Shown here piece by piece: positions 6,150 through 11,938 of a stretch of 11,938 bases of DNA. The translations under genes and the position numbers were made by a program. The notes under the pieces were generated by a model. The model worked only from the letters and a program-made list of their open reading frames with translations. It did no database searches and had not been told where the DNA came from. Positions within the stretch are counted from its first letter, which is position 1. Each line of letters opens with the position of its first letter. Source of the DNA: Syntrophaceae bacterium (GTDB taxonomy: Bacteria > Desulfobacterota > Syntrophorhabdia > Syntrophorhabdales > WCHB1-27); the NCBI GenBank assembly GCA_003165115.1, contig PLSJ01000463.1, positions 1 to 11,938 of the forward strand, in the 5' to 3' direction.

Positions 6150-7853
6150 ATGATCCATCACGATGTGGTCATTGTCGGGGGCGGTCTGGCGGGGTTGCGC
6201 GCGGCGGTGGGCCTGTGCGACAGGCACGACGTCGCCCTCGTCTCGAAAGTACACCCCATCAGGTCTCATTCCATCGCGGCCCAGGGGGGCATCAACGCCG
6301 CCCTCGGCAACAACCCCGACGCCAGGGACGACACGTGGGAAAAACACACGTTCGACACGATCAAGGGGAGCGATTACCTCGCCGACCAGGACGCGGTGGA
6401 GATCATGTGCAAGGAGGCGATCAACGTCGTCTACGAGATGGACCACTGGGGGTGCCCCTTCAGCAGGTTCCCCGACGGCACGATCTGCCAGCGTCCCTTC
6501 GGCGGTGCCGGTTTCCCGCGGACCTGCTATTCCGCGGACCTCACGGGACACGTGCTCCTCAACACGCTCTACGAGAGGGCCGTCGCCAAAGGGGTGCGTG
6601 TCTATGCCGAATATGTGGCGGTCGCCCTGGCCGCGGAGGACGGCACGTGCCACGGCGTCGTCCTGATCGACCAGGTAAGAGGGACGATCATCCCCGTCCT
6701 GGCGAAGGCGACGCTTTTTGCCACCGGCGGCTACGGCCGCGTCTACTTCCACTCCACCAACGCCCTCATCAATAACGGCAGCGGCATCGGCATGGCCTAC
6801 GCGGCCGGCGTACCGATGAAAGATATGGAGTTTGTCCAGTTCCATCCCACCACCCTCCTCGGCACGAACATCCTCATGACCGAGGCCTGCCGGGGGGAAG
6901 GCGGCTATCTTATCAACAATAAGGGCGAGCGCTTCATGGAGCGGTACGTGCCGAAGGCCATGGAGCTGGCGCCCCGCGACATCGTCTCCAGGAGCATACA
7001 GACGGAGATCGAGACCGGCAACGCCTTCGAGAACGAGCAGGGCTTGTACGTGCACCTGGACCTGAGGCACCTCGGGGAGCGGATGATCCTCGAGAGACTC
7101 CCCGGCATAAGGAGGATATCGATAGACTTCGCCGGAGTCGACCCCGTCCGCGAGCCGATCCCCATCATGCCGTGCCAGCACTATTCCATGGGAGGGATCG
7201 ACACGAATACACGGGGCGAGACGACGCTGAAGGCTTTCTATGCCGCCGGGGAGTGCGCCTGCGTGAGCGTCCACGGAGGCAACAGGCTTGGCGGGAACTC
7301 CCTTCTCGACACGATCGTCTTCGGGAAGATCTGCGCCGCGAGCATCGACGAATTTCTGAGGGAGCAGAGGCGCGCCCCCGTGGAAGGGGTCGTGGCCCGA
7401 AAAAAAGAGGAGATGGAAATAAAAATCAGGAAGCTGTCGGACTCAGGGAACGAGAGTCCTTTCAGGGTCCTCGACGACCTGAGAAAGACGATGGACGAAT
7501 GCGTCGGTATCTTCAGGACGGAAGGGGAGCTGGAGGCGGGCCTGGAGAGGGTGCTTGCCATCAGGGAGAGGTACAGGCGCGTCAAAGTGTCTTCGTCCGC
7601 CCTCCACATGAATTACGAGCTTATCGGCGCCCTGGAGCTGGAGTCGATGATCGACGTGGGCCACGCCATCACGCTCGGGGCGCTGCTCAGGCGGGAGAGC
7701 AGGGGCGCCCATTTCAGGCGCGATTATACCAAGAGAAACGATCAGGACTGGCTCAAGCACACGCTCGTCACGCGGGGCGCAGGCGGCGAGCCTTTCGTCT
7801 CTTACAGGCCGCCCGTAATTACCAGGTACCAGCCGATGGAGAGGGTCTATTGA
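6150..7853 (+). CDS. sdhA: Succinate dehydrogenase flavoprotein subunit SdhA
   Basis: SdhA oxidises succinate to fumarate on a covalently bound FAD at the cytoplasmic face and passes electrons to SdhB. The 567-residue length fits. Motifs are the dinucleotide fold VVIVGGGLAGL (6-16), SHSIAAQGG with flavin-linking H40, FHPT (H232), PRDIVSR (275-281) where the catalytic Arg is expected, QHYSMGGI (H344), and GNRLGGNSLLD (377-387) with R379. The C-terminus has the usual RRESRGAH...DW segment and ends ERVY. Five residues after the flavin-linked His stands Gln45, the residue typical of succinate dehydrogenases; fumarate reductases have Glu there. The ATG is one base after the sdhC stop, with only a weak GAGTGG ahead, so coupling is likely. 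Its stop overlaps the TTG start of sdhB. Confidence 0.95.
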   Translation: MIHHDVVIVGGGLAGLRAAVGLCDRHDVALVSKVHPIRSHSIAAQGGINAALGNNPDARDDTWEKHTFDTIKGSDYLADQDAVEIMCKEAINVVYEMDHWGCPFSRFPDGTICQRPFGGAGFPRTCYSADLTGHVLLNTLYERAVAKGVRVYAEYVAVALAAEDGTCHGVVLIDQVRGTIIPVLAKATLFATGGYGRVYFHSTNALINNGSGIGMAYAAGVPMKDMEFVQFHPTTLLGTNILMTEACRGEGGYLINNKGERFMERYVPKAMELAPRDIVSRSIQTEIETGNAFENEQGLYVHLDLRHLGERMILERLPGIRRISIDFAGVDPVREPIPIMPCQHYSMGGIDTNTRGETTLKAFYAAGECACVSVHGGNRLGGNSLLDTIVFGKICAASIDEFLREQRRAPVEGVVARKKEEMEIKIRKLSDSGNESPFRVLDDLRKTMDECVGIFRTEGELEAGLERVLAIRERYRRVKVSSSALHMNYELIGALELESMIDVGHAITLGALLRRESRGAHFRRDYTKRNDQDWLKHTLVTRGAGGEPFVSYRPPVITRYQPMERVY

Positions 7854-8596
7854 CGGACGATATCTACACCTTCAAGGTGCTGCGGTACGATGCGAAGGAG
7901 CCGGAAAAAGAGGCCGCCTTCTCGTCCTACCGCGTCCGGGTGATCCCCGGACTTACGGTCCTCACCGTCCTGCTTCGCATAAGGGACGAGCTGGACGGGA
8001 CGCTCGCCTTCAGGTCCTCGTGCAGGGCAGCCACGTGCGGCTCCTGTGCGATGGTGATCAACGGTAAGCCCGGTCTCGCGTGCCGCACCCAGGTAGCTCC
8101 CTTCGAATCGCGCACGATCGTCCTGGAGCCGCTGCCCAATTTCGAGATCATCAGGGACCTGGTGGTGGACATGGCGCCTTTCTGGAACATGTACGAACGC
8201 ATCAGTCCTTATCTCATCAGGCACAGTCCCGCGCCGGAGAAGGAGATCATCCAGAGCCCGGAAGACAGGAAGCGGATCGACCAGTTCGTCAATTGCATAC
8301 TCTGCGCCTGCTGTTACGGGGCGTGCGAGGTGATGAGGCGGGAGCCGGATTATGTGGGGCCGGCCGCCTTCGCAAAGCTTCAAAGGTTCATGCTCGACTC
8401 CAGGGATGAAAGACCCGACAGGTTCCTGGAGTCGGTGAATAACGGTCAGGGCCTCTGGGGCTGCGACACGCTCCTGCGCTGTATCGACGCGTGCCCGAAA
8501 GAAGTAAGGCCCACGGACGCTATCGTGGGACTCCGGAAGAGCCTGGTCAAATACCGGATAAAGCGCGCCTTCGGGATGGACGGCCATGAAGATTGA
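7850..8596 (+). CDS. sdhB: Succinate dehydrogenase iron-sulfur subunit SdhB
   Basis: SdhB relays electrons from FAD to quinone through three iron-sulfur clusters. From TTG 7850 the protein has 248 residues. The N-terminal ferredoxin domain has C58, C63, C66 and C78 for [2Fe-2S], with the same spacing as E. coli. C149, C152, C155 and C215 would hold [4Fe-4S]; C159, C205 and C211 would hold [3Fe-4S]. An extra C154 sits within the second motif, and C159 is followed by Glu instead of the usual Pro. The TTG overlaps the sdhA stop as TTGA, with GGAG about 8 nt upstream (7838-7841). An in-frame start at 7172 inside sdhA would add 226 residues out of frame with SdhA; it is rejected. The last 11 nt overlap the Rieske gene. 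Confidence 0.94.
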   Translation: MTDDIYTFKVLRYDAKEPEKEAAFSSYRVRVIPGLTVLTVLLRIRDELDGTLAFRSSCRAATCGSCAMVINGKPGLACRTQVAPFESRTIVLEPLPNFEIIRDLVVDMAPFWNMYERISPYLIRHSPAPEKEIIQSPEDRKRIDQFVNCILCACCYGACEVMRREPDYVGPAAFAKLQRFMLDSRDERPDRFLESVNNGQGLWGCDTLLRCIDACPKEVRPTDAIVGLRKSLVKYRIKRAFGMDGHED

Positions 8597-9056
8597 TTAT
8601 TCCGTCGTTACCCGCAGGACCTTCCTCAACGCCTTGCTCGGCGGCTGGCTCGCCTCATTCGCCTTCGGCAGCTTTTACGCGCTCTACAGGTTCGCCTTCC
8701 CGACGCTGGGAAAGGAGCCCGACTTCGTCGTCCTGAAGCCCGAAGATTTCTTTTCCATACCCGTAAATTCCACCAAGGCCTTTGCATGGGGCGGCAAGGT
8801 CGGCCTCTTTTTCAGGACCGCCGACAACCGGATGGTGGCGCTCAAAGGCGTCTGCTCCCATATGGAGTGCAATATCGTCTACAAGCCCGAGCGACAGCGG
8901 TTTTACTGCCCGTGTCACAAGGGATGGTTCGACGCAAACGGCAGGAACGTGGAAGGCCCGCCCCCCAAGCCGCTCGAATTCTTCGACTACAGGGTCGAGG
9001 GCGGGAAGCTGATCGTTCACAAAAAAGGGGTCAAGGTTGAGCTGCCCAAGGCTTAA
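8586..9056 (+). CDS. petA: Rieske [2Fe-2S] iron-sulfur protein of a bc/b6f-type complex, Tat-exported
   Basis: This subunit takes the first electron from quinol at the outer Qo site of a cytochrome bc-type complex. It has 156 residues. T9-R10-R11-T-F-L is a twin-arginine signal, followed by an uncleaved hydrophobic anchor at about 16-38. Cluster ligands are C90 and H92 (CSHMEC) and C108 and H111 (CPCHKGWFD); C95 and C110 would form the conserved disulfide. The second loop has Lys-Gly where most Rieske proteins have Gly-Ser, and Phe115 in place of Tyr, so the two hydroxyl donors that raise the redox potential are absent. The ATG at 8586 overlaps sdhB by 11 nt, and the gene overlaps cytochrome b by 20 nt, so expression with SDH is tightly coupled. 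The symbol follows proteobacterial petABC; qcrA or petC would be equivalent names. Confidence 0.93.
   Translation: MKIDYSVVTRRTFLNALLGGWLASFAFGSFYALYRFAFPTLGKEPDFVVLKPEDFFSIPVNSTKAFAWGGKVGLFFRTADNRMVALKGVCSHMECNIVYKPERQRFYCPCHKGWFDANGRNVEGPPPKPLEFFDYRVEGGKLIVHKKGVKVELPKA
9026..9030 (+). promoter_or_regulatory. Ribosome-binding site that sets the cytochrome b TTG start
   Basis: AGGGG lies 6 nt before TTG 9037, inside the Rieske gene. The first in-frame ATG of cytochrome b is codon 81, beyond the first membrane helix, so a non-ATG start is required. This site supports TTG 9037; GTG 9091 is a poorer alternative. Confidence 0.6.
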
Positions 9057-10101
9057 AGACTGGATCGGGGAACGCTTCGACCTGGCCGGCGTGGCCGCGG
9101 CGGCGGGAAAGAAGCTCGTCCCCGTCCATGGCAGGGATATCTGGTACTACACGGGGGGCATCGTCCTTTTCCTCCTCGCTATCCAGGTCCTCACGGGGCT
9201 GGTCCTCGCCTTCTACTATATCCCCTACTTCGAGGTCGCCCACAAGAGCGTGATCGACATCGTGACGAAGCTGAACATGGGATGGTTCTTCCGCTCGCTC
9301 CACCACTGGGGAGCGCAGCTCGCGATCCTCGTCATGTTCGTCCACATCTTCGCCACGCTCCTCCTCAAGTCGTACAGAAAGCCCAGGGAGCTCCAGTGGG
9401 TGTCGGGGTTCTTCCTCCTCGGCATCTTCATCTTCTTCGGCCTCTCGGGGTATTTCCTCCTGTGGGACGAGAGGGCCTTTGCCGCGGTCCGGGTCGCGAC
9501 GGGCGGCGCGGGAAACCTCCCCTTCTTCGGGGGCTGGATCAGGGCGTTCCTGAGGGGCGGCATCGACGTGACAGGGGAAACGCTCACCCGTTTCTACGCC
9601 TTTCACGTCTCGGTCCTCCCGCTGCTCACCCTTGCCGTCCTGGGCTTTCACCTCCTTCTCGTCCTGTTCCACGGCATGAGCGTGCCCCTCTCCCAAAAGT
9701 GGCGGAACCTGAGACAGGTCCCCTTCTTTCCGAACGTGTTCTACCGCGACCTCATGATCTGGCTCGTCGTGCTCGGCGTCGTCGTCACCCTCGCCACGCT
9801 CCTGCCGCCCGATATCGCCAAAAAGGCCGATCCCCTGGCGCCTCCGCCCGAAGGGGTCAAGCCGGAATGGTATTTCCTGTTCCTCTTCCAGACGCTGAAG
9901 CTCTTCCCCGGCTCGCTGGCCGGCATGAACGGGGAAACGATCGCCATCGTCTTCATCGGCCTCGCGATCCTTTTCCTGTTCCTCGTGCCCTTTTTCGACA
10001 AAAAATCGAGCCTGGAAGAGAGGAGTCCCCTCTTTACCGTCATAGGACTGGCGTATCTCCTCTATTTCGTCGTCATGACCATAGTGGGCTATCTCACGTA
10101 A
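9037..10101 (+). CDS. petB: Cytochrome b of a bc-type complex, b6/subunit-IV fusion type
   Basis: This di-heme membrane subunit carries the Qo and Qi quinone sites. It has 354 residues and about seven membrane helices: four b6-like in the first 215 residues, then three like subunit IV. Heme ligands are H89/H103 (13 residues between) and H190/H205 (14 between); the 14-residue spacing is the b6f type, whereas bc1 has 13. PEWY (276-279) is the Qo motif. KPREL with WVSG (115-124) and LTRFYAFH (183-190) also resemble b6. The Cys that binds heme c in b6f is replaced by Tyr in IWYYTGG (35-41). The start is TTG 9037, overlapping the Rieske gene by 20 nt. No cytochrome c1 or f gene follows; a small membrane protein comes next after 15 nt. 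Confidence 0.93.
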   Translation: MSCPRLKDWIGERFDLAGVAAAAGKKLVPVHGRDIWYYTGGIVLFLLAIQVLTGLVLAFYYIPYFEVAHKSVIDIVTKLNMGWFFRSLHHWGAQLAILVMFVHIFATLLLKSYRKPRELQWVSGFFLLGIFIFFGLSGYFLLWDERAFAAVRVATGGAGNLPFFGGWIRAFLRGGIDVTGETLTRFYAFHVSVLPLLTLAVLGFHLLLVLFHGMSVPLSQKWRNLRQVPFFPNVFYRDLMIWLVVLGVVVTLATLLPPDIAKKADPLAPPPEGVKPEWYFLFLFQTLKLFPGSLAGMNGETIAIVFIGLAILFLFLVPFFDKKSSLEERSPLFTVIGLAYLLYFVVMTIVGYLT

Positions 10102-10116
10102 ATTAAGGAGCGGCGC

Positions 10117-10362
10117 GTGAACAGGTTCCTCTTCATCCTCGGGTTTGTCCTCGGCCCCACTCATGCCGCGCTCGCCGAAGAGAAAATCGCCCTCATCCCC
10201 CCTTCCGCATACGACCGGGCCTCAATCTACCTGAACCTCACCCTTTTCTGGGTTGCCCTCATCGTCCTCATCGTGCTCATCAGGCTTAAGCTGCGTGAGA
10301 AAGAACGCGTGCAGGCAATGGGCAGGTCAAAAGAAAACGATAAGATACCGATGCTCGAATAG
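10117..10362 (+). CDS. Small signal-peptide plus single-TM protein, possible accessory subunit of the Rieske/cytochrome b complex
   Basis: I do not recognise this 81-residue protein. Residues 1-20 look like a cleavable signal peptide ending in an A-x-A site (A18-L19-A20). A short external segment (21-36) is followed by one hydrophobic helix at about 38-55 and then a charged, Lys/Arg/Glu-rich tail, so the mature protein should face N-out, C-in. There is no Cys and no CxxCH, so it cannot be a c-type cytochrome or an iron-sulfur protein. GTG 10117 is preceded by AAGGAG (10105-10110) at 6 nt, a good ribosome-binding site. It starts 15 nt after cytochrome b, in the place where cytochrome c1 usually sits in pet operons. 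A structural or assembly role in that complex is inferred from position only. Confidence 0.75.
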   Translation: MNRFLFILGFVLGPTHAALAEEKIALIPPSAYDRASIYLNLTLFWVALIVLIVLIRLKLREKERVQAMGRSKENDKIPMLE

Positions 10363-10372
10363 CCCTCTTCGG

Positions 10373-10392
10373 GTTCCGTTGGGGAACGGAAC
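10373..10392. terminator. Perfect 8-bp hairpin after the respiratory cluster
   Basis: GTTCCGTT (10373-10380) and AACGGAAC (10385-10392) form a perfect 8-bp stem with a GGGG loop, 10 nt past the stop of the 81-residue protein gene. AAAA, not a T tract, follows, so it is not a classic rho-independent terminator. It may protect the 3' end or divide the respiratory cluster from the transporter gene. Confidence 0.4.
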
Positions 10393-10395
10393 AAA

Positions 10396-10464
10396 ACCGG
10401 AAGATGGTGACGAATCGGGCTTGCGCCGGACCGGAAGTGGCAACGAACCGCGCGTGTGGCGCGG
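10396..10464 (+). repeat. Two imperfect tandem repeats of about 34 bp upstream of the transporter
   Basis: Both units begin ACCGGAAG (10396 and 10430) and continue TGG, then ACGAA, CG and GC in register; they are roughly 70-75% identical by eye with one or two small gaps. The second unit has diverged so that its 3' half forms a perfect hairpin, which the first does not. The repeats could be paired binding sites for a regulator of the downstream gene or a simple duplication. Confidence 0.5.
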
Positions 10465-10465
10465 T
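10447..10465 (+). promoter_or_regulatory. Leader hairpin directly before the A8G8 tract
   Basis: ACCGCGC (10447-10453) and GCGCGGT (10459-10465) form a perfect 7-bp GC-rich stem with a 5-nt loop. It abuts the A8G8 run and ends 23 nt before the transporter ATG, so it would lie in the mRNA leader just ahead of the ribosome-binding site. A role in translation or mRNA stability is inferred. Confidence 0.4.
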
Positions 10466-10481
10466 AAAAAAAAGGGGGGGG
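10466..10481 (+). promoter_or_regulatory. A8G8 homopolymer tract containing the transporter ribosome-binding site
   Basis: Eight A (10466-10473) are followed by eight G (10474-10481), ending 7 nt before ATG 10489. The A/G boundary provides AGGGG as Shine-Dalgarno. Runs of this length can slip during replication; a change in G number would shift the spacing between ribosome-binding site and start. A phase-variation role is possible but unproven, and run length is also a common sequencing error. Confidence 0.5.
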
Positions 10482-10488
10482 TACACGT

Positions 10489-11880
10489 ATGTCCGCAGAC
10501 AAGACCGCAAGACTCGGCAAAAACACGAAAATGGCCATGGTCTCCCAGTTCCTCGGTTTCATGCTCGACGCCTACGACATGGCCCTCGTCCTCGTCATGG
10601 CGCCCATCCTTATCAAGGTGTTCGCCTCCCCCAAGGGGAGCGAGGCATGGCAGTACATCACCGTTGTTTTCACCTACTCCATCACCATGGCGGCCAGACC
10701 CGTGGGATCGGCGATCTTCGGCCACTATGCCGACAAGGTAGGCAGACGCCGCCTGCTCGTCCTGACCATCGCGGGGGTCGGTCTCATGTCCGGTGTCGCA
10801 GGGTTCCTTCCCACGTATGCACAGGCGGGCGTCTGGTCCTACGTGCTGTTCTGCGCGCTCAGGTTCGTCATGGGCTGCTTCTTCGGGGGTGAGTACGCGG
10901 TGGGACACACGTTCGCCATCGAGCATGCCCCGGCGAAGCGACGCGGCGCCATAGGGGGCTTTGTCCAATCGGGTTTTCCCCTGGGCTACGTGTTCGCCTC
11001 CCTCGTGTTCGCCCTCATTTACGCCATCGCGGGAAAGACGGCCATGTCCGTCTACGGCTGGCGCATCGCTTTTATGACGGGTCTGCTGCCCGTGCTGCTG
11101 GCGCTCTACATCAGACGCATGCTGCCGGAGTCGCCCGAATTCGAAAAGGCGAAGAAGCATGGTGAAATGGAGAAGGCCCCCTTCTTCAGTCTCTTCAAGC
11201 CTGGGGCGCTAAAGGACTTCCTGCAGGTCTTCGCCTTCATGACGGGCCTTTTTCTCACCGATTATTCGGTCTACGGGTTCCTGCCGAACATCCTTACCCT
11301 CGGCGGCAGGGGCTTCGACCCGACCACCTACAGCCTCATCTACGGCTTCGCCCTCTTCATGGCTTTCCTGGGCTACAACCTCTACGGCTGGCTCTCCGAC
11401 ATCACGGGAAGAAAGCCGCTCACCATGTGGTACTGCGCCTTTCTCGTTGCCTTCGGCATTCCCGTCTACTATGTGCTCTACAATGCGGCCGTCAGCCGGA
11501 ACCTCCTGCTCGCCATCGCGGGCACCACCATGGCGGCAATGCTCAAGCTTGCCTGGGGGATGGTGCCCGCCTACCTCTCGGAGCGGTTTCCCACGAGGAG
11601 GCGCGCCGTCGGCGTCGGCTTCGGCTACTCGGCAGGCGCCCTGATCGGCGCGGGCTTCAGCCTCTACGTCTGGTGGGCCCACAACATCCCCTTTATCAGA
11701 TCGATAGAAGGGAAGGACATGTGGCTCTCCCCCGCGGTGATACTGACGGTCGGATCGATCATCACCTTTGCCAGCCTGCTCTACAGCCCGGAGACAAAGG
11801 GAATCGCCCTATCCGACGTGGGGGCCGCGGAAGGGATGAAGCAGCCGATGCCGGTCGGAGAAGTCGAGCCTGTCATATAG
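10489..11880 (+). CDS. MFS transporter, metabolite (carboxylate/aromatic acid):H+ symporter type
   Basis: This 463-residue inner-membrane carrier has about twelve hydrophobic helices. The first helix holds FMLDAYDMAL (D27, D30), as in NanT/ShiA/aromatic-acid symporters. Motif A of the first half is G78-HYADKVGRRR (78-88), and a second copy, GWLSDITGRKP, lies at 300-310. RFVMGCFFGGEYAVG (125-139) matches the conserved helix 4 of metabolite:H+ symporters, and LPESPEF (212-218) marks the central loop. The two halves are linked by a Lys/Glu-rich loop at about 216-235. The substrate cannot be read from sequence; an organic acid is likely, and next to SDH a dicarboxylate or a carboxylate fuel is plausible. 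The ATG is preceded by the A8G8 run. The gap from the previous gene (126 nt) suggests separate or partly separate control. Confidence 0.88.
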   Translation: MSADKTARLGKNTKMAMVSQFLGFMLDAYDMALVLVMAPILIKVFASPKGSEAWQYITVVFTYSITMAARPVGSAIFGHYADKVGRRRLLVLTIAGVGLMSGVAGFLPTYAQAGVWSYVLFCALRFVMGCFFGGEYAVGHTFAIEHAPAKRRGAIGGFVQSGFPLGYVFASLVFALIYAIAGKTAMSVYGWRIAFMTGLLPVLLALYIRRMLPESPEFEKAKKHGEMEKAPFFSLFKPGALKDFLQVFAFMTGLFLTDYSVYGFLPNILTLGGRGFDPTTYSLIYGFALFMAFLGYNLYGWLSDITGRKPLTMWYCAFLVAFGIPVYYVLYNAAVSRNLLLAIAGTTMAAMLKLAWGMVPAYLSERFPTRRRAVGVGFGYSAGALIGAGFSLYVWWAHNIPFIRSIEGKDMWLSPAVILTVGSIITFASLLYSPETKGIALSDVGAAEGMKQPMPVGEVEPVI

Positions 11881-11913
11881 AGGGGAAAGACCCGCGCCCC
11901 AACCAGCCCCCGA

Positions 11914-11938
11914 CCCCTCACCCCAACCCTTTCCCCAA
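11914..11938. repeat. Truncated copy of the GC-rich intergenic repeat at the window edge
   Basis: CCCCTCACCCCAACCCTTTC followed by CCCAA matches the start of the element found at 5624-5744, with small differences. It sits 33 nt after the transporter stop and runs off the window, so its other arm cannot be seen. It again follows the 3' end of a gene, as the copy after pilU does. Confidence 0.6.

Noticed and set aside
6105..7274. 389-codon frame on the - strand opposite sdhA
   Set aside because: Antisense shadow of a clear flavoprotein gene; no family resemblance.
7172..7849. 226-residue N-terminal extension of SdhB in frame
   Set aside because: It overlaps sdhA out of frame and is Arg/Gly-rich shadow sequence; TTG 7850 gives a normal SdhB.
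9031..10164. 377-codon Glu/Asp/Arg-rich frame on the - strand opposite cytochrome b
   Set aside because: The acidic, repetitive composition is what hydrophobic membrane codons give when read in reverse; no start context or motif.
10447..10473. Hairpin plus A8 read as a rho-independent terminator
   Set aside because: The run after the stem on the + strand is A, not T, and on the - strand the T run comes before the stem, so neither orientation matches a terminator.
10404..10892. 162-codon + strand frame covering the tandem repeats, with a repeated TNRAC peptide
   Set aside because: Most of it overlaps the MFS gene in another frame; the repeated peptide simply reflects the DNA repeat and the frame has no ribosome-binding site.
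10327..11160. 277-codon frame on the - strand opposite the MFS transporter
   Set aside because: Antisense shadow with no motif; the + strand gene has complete MFS signatures.

Overview
The window is a gene-dense bacterial chromosomal segment, GC-rich by eye. It carries twelve protein genes: eleven run on the + strand, and one (a class A penicillin-binding protein) lies at the left edge on the - strand. I see no rRNA, tRNA, CRISPR array, transposase or phage gene. Frequent AGG arginine codons, twitching-pilus ATPases, a Tat-exported Rieske protein and a b6-type cytochrome b suggest an anaerobic or facultative Gram-negative bacterium, perhaps of the Desulfobacterota (former Deltaproteobacteria). 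That placement is inference only; no marker gene settles it.

Layout. Positions 71-1981 (-) encode the PBP1A-type peptidoglycan synthase. A 30-bp divergent gap holds back-to-back promoters and leads into a + strand housekeeping cluster: miaA (tRNA i6A37 synthesis), scpB (chromosome segregation), pilT and pilU (type IV pilus retraction ATPases). These genes overlap or sit within 10 nt of each other. A GC-rich inverted-repeat element (5624-5744) follows pilU.

The second cluster (5828-10362) is respiratory: sdhC, sdhA, sdhB, a Rieske iron-sulfur protein, a b6/subunit-IV-type cytochrome b, and an 81-residue signal-peptide plus single-TM protein. Gaps are 30 nt or less, and several junctions overlap. 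The cluster therefore joins a succinate:quinone oxidoreductase to the quinol-oxidising core of a bc complex, with no second SDH anchor (SdhD) and no cytochrome c gene in the run. Residues around the flavin (Gln45) favour succinate oxidation. The Rieske protein lacks both hydroxyl donors known to raise its potential, and the cytochrome b lacks the b6f heme-c Cys. Together these suggest a low-potential, probably menaquinone-based electron-transfer module, the most interesting system in the window.

The last gene (10489-11880) is an MFS transporter of the metabolite/carboxylate:H+ symporter type. It is preceded by a hairpin, two imperfect tandem repeats, a second hairpin and an A8G8 homopolymer run that supplies its ribosome-binding site. 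The window ends inside what looks like another copy of the GC-rich intergenic repeat.

Non-ATG starts are frequent (scpB, sdhB and cytochrome b on TTG; the 81-residue protein on GTG). Two junctions (miaA/scpB and sdhA/sdhB) use the same TTGA stop-start overlap.
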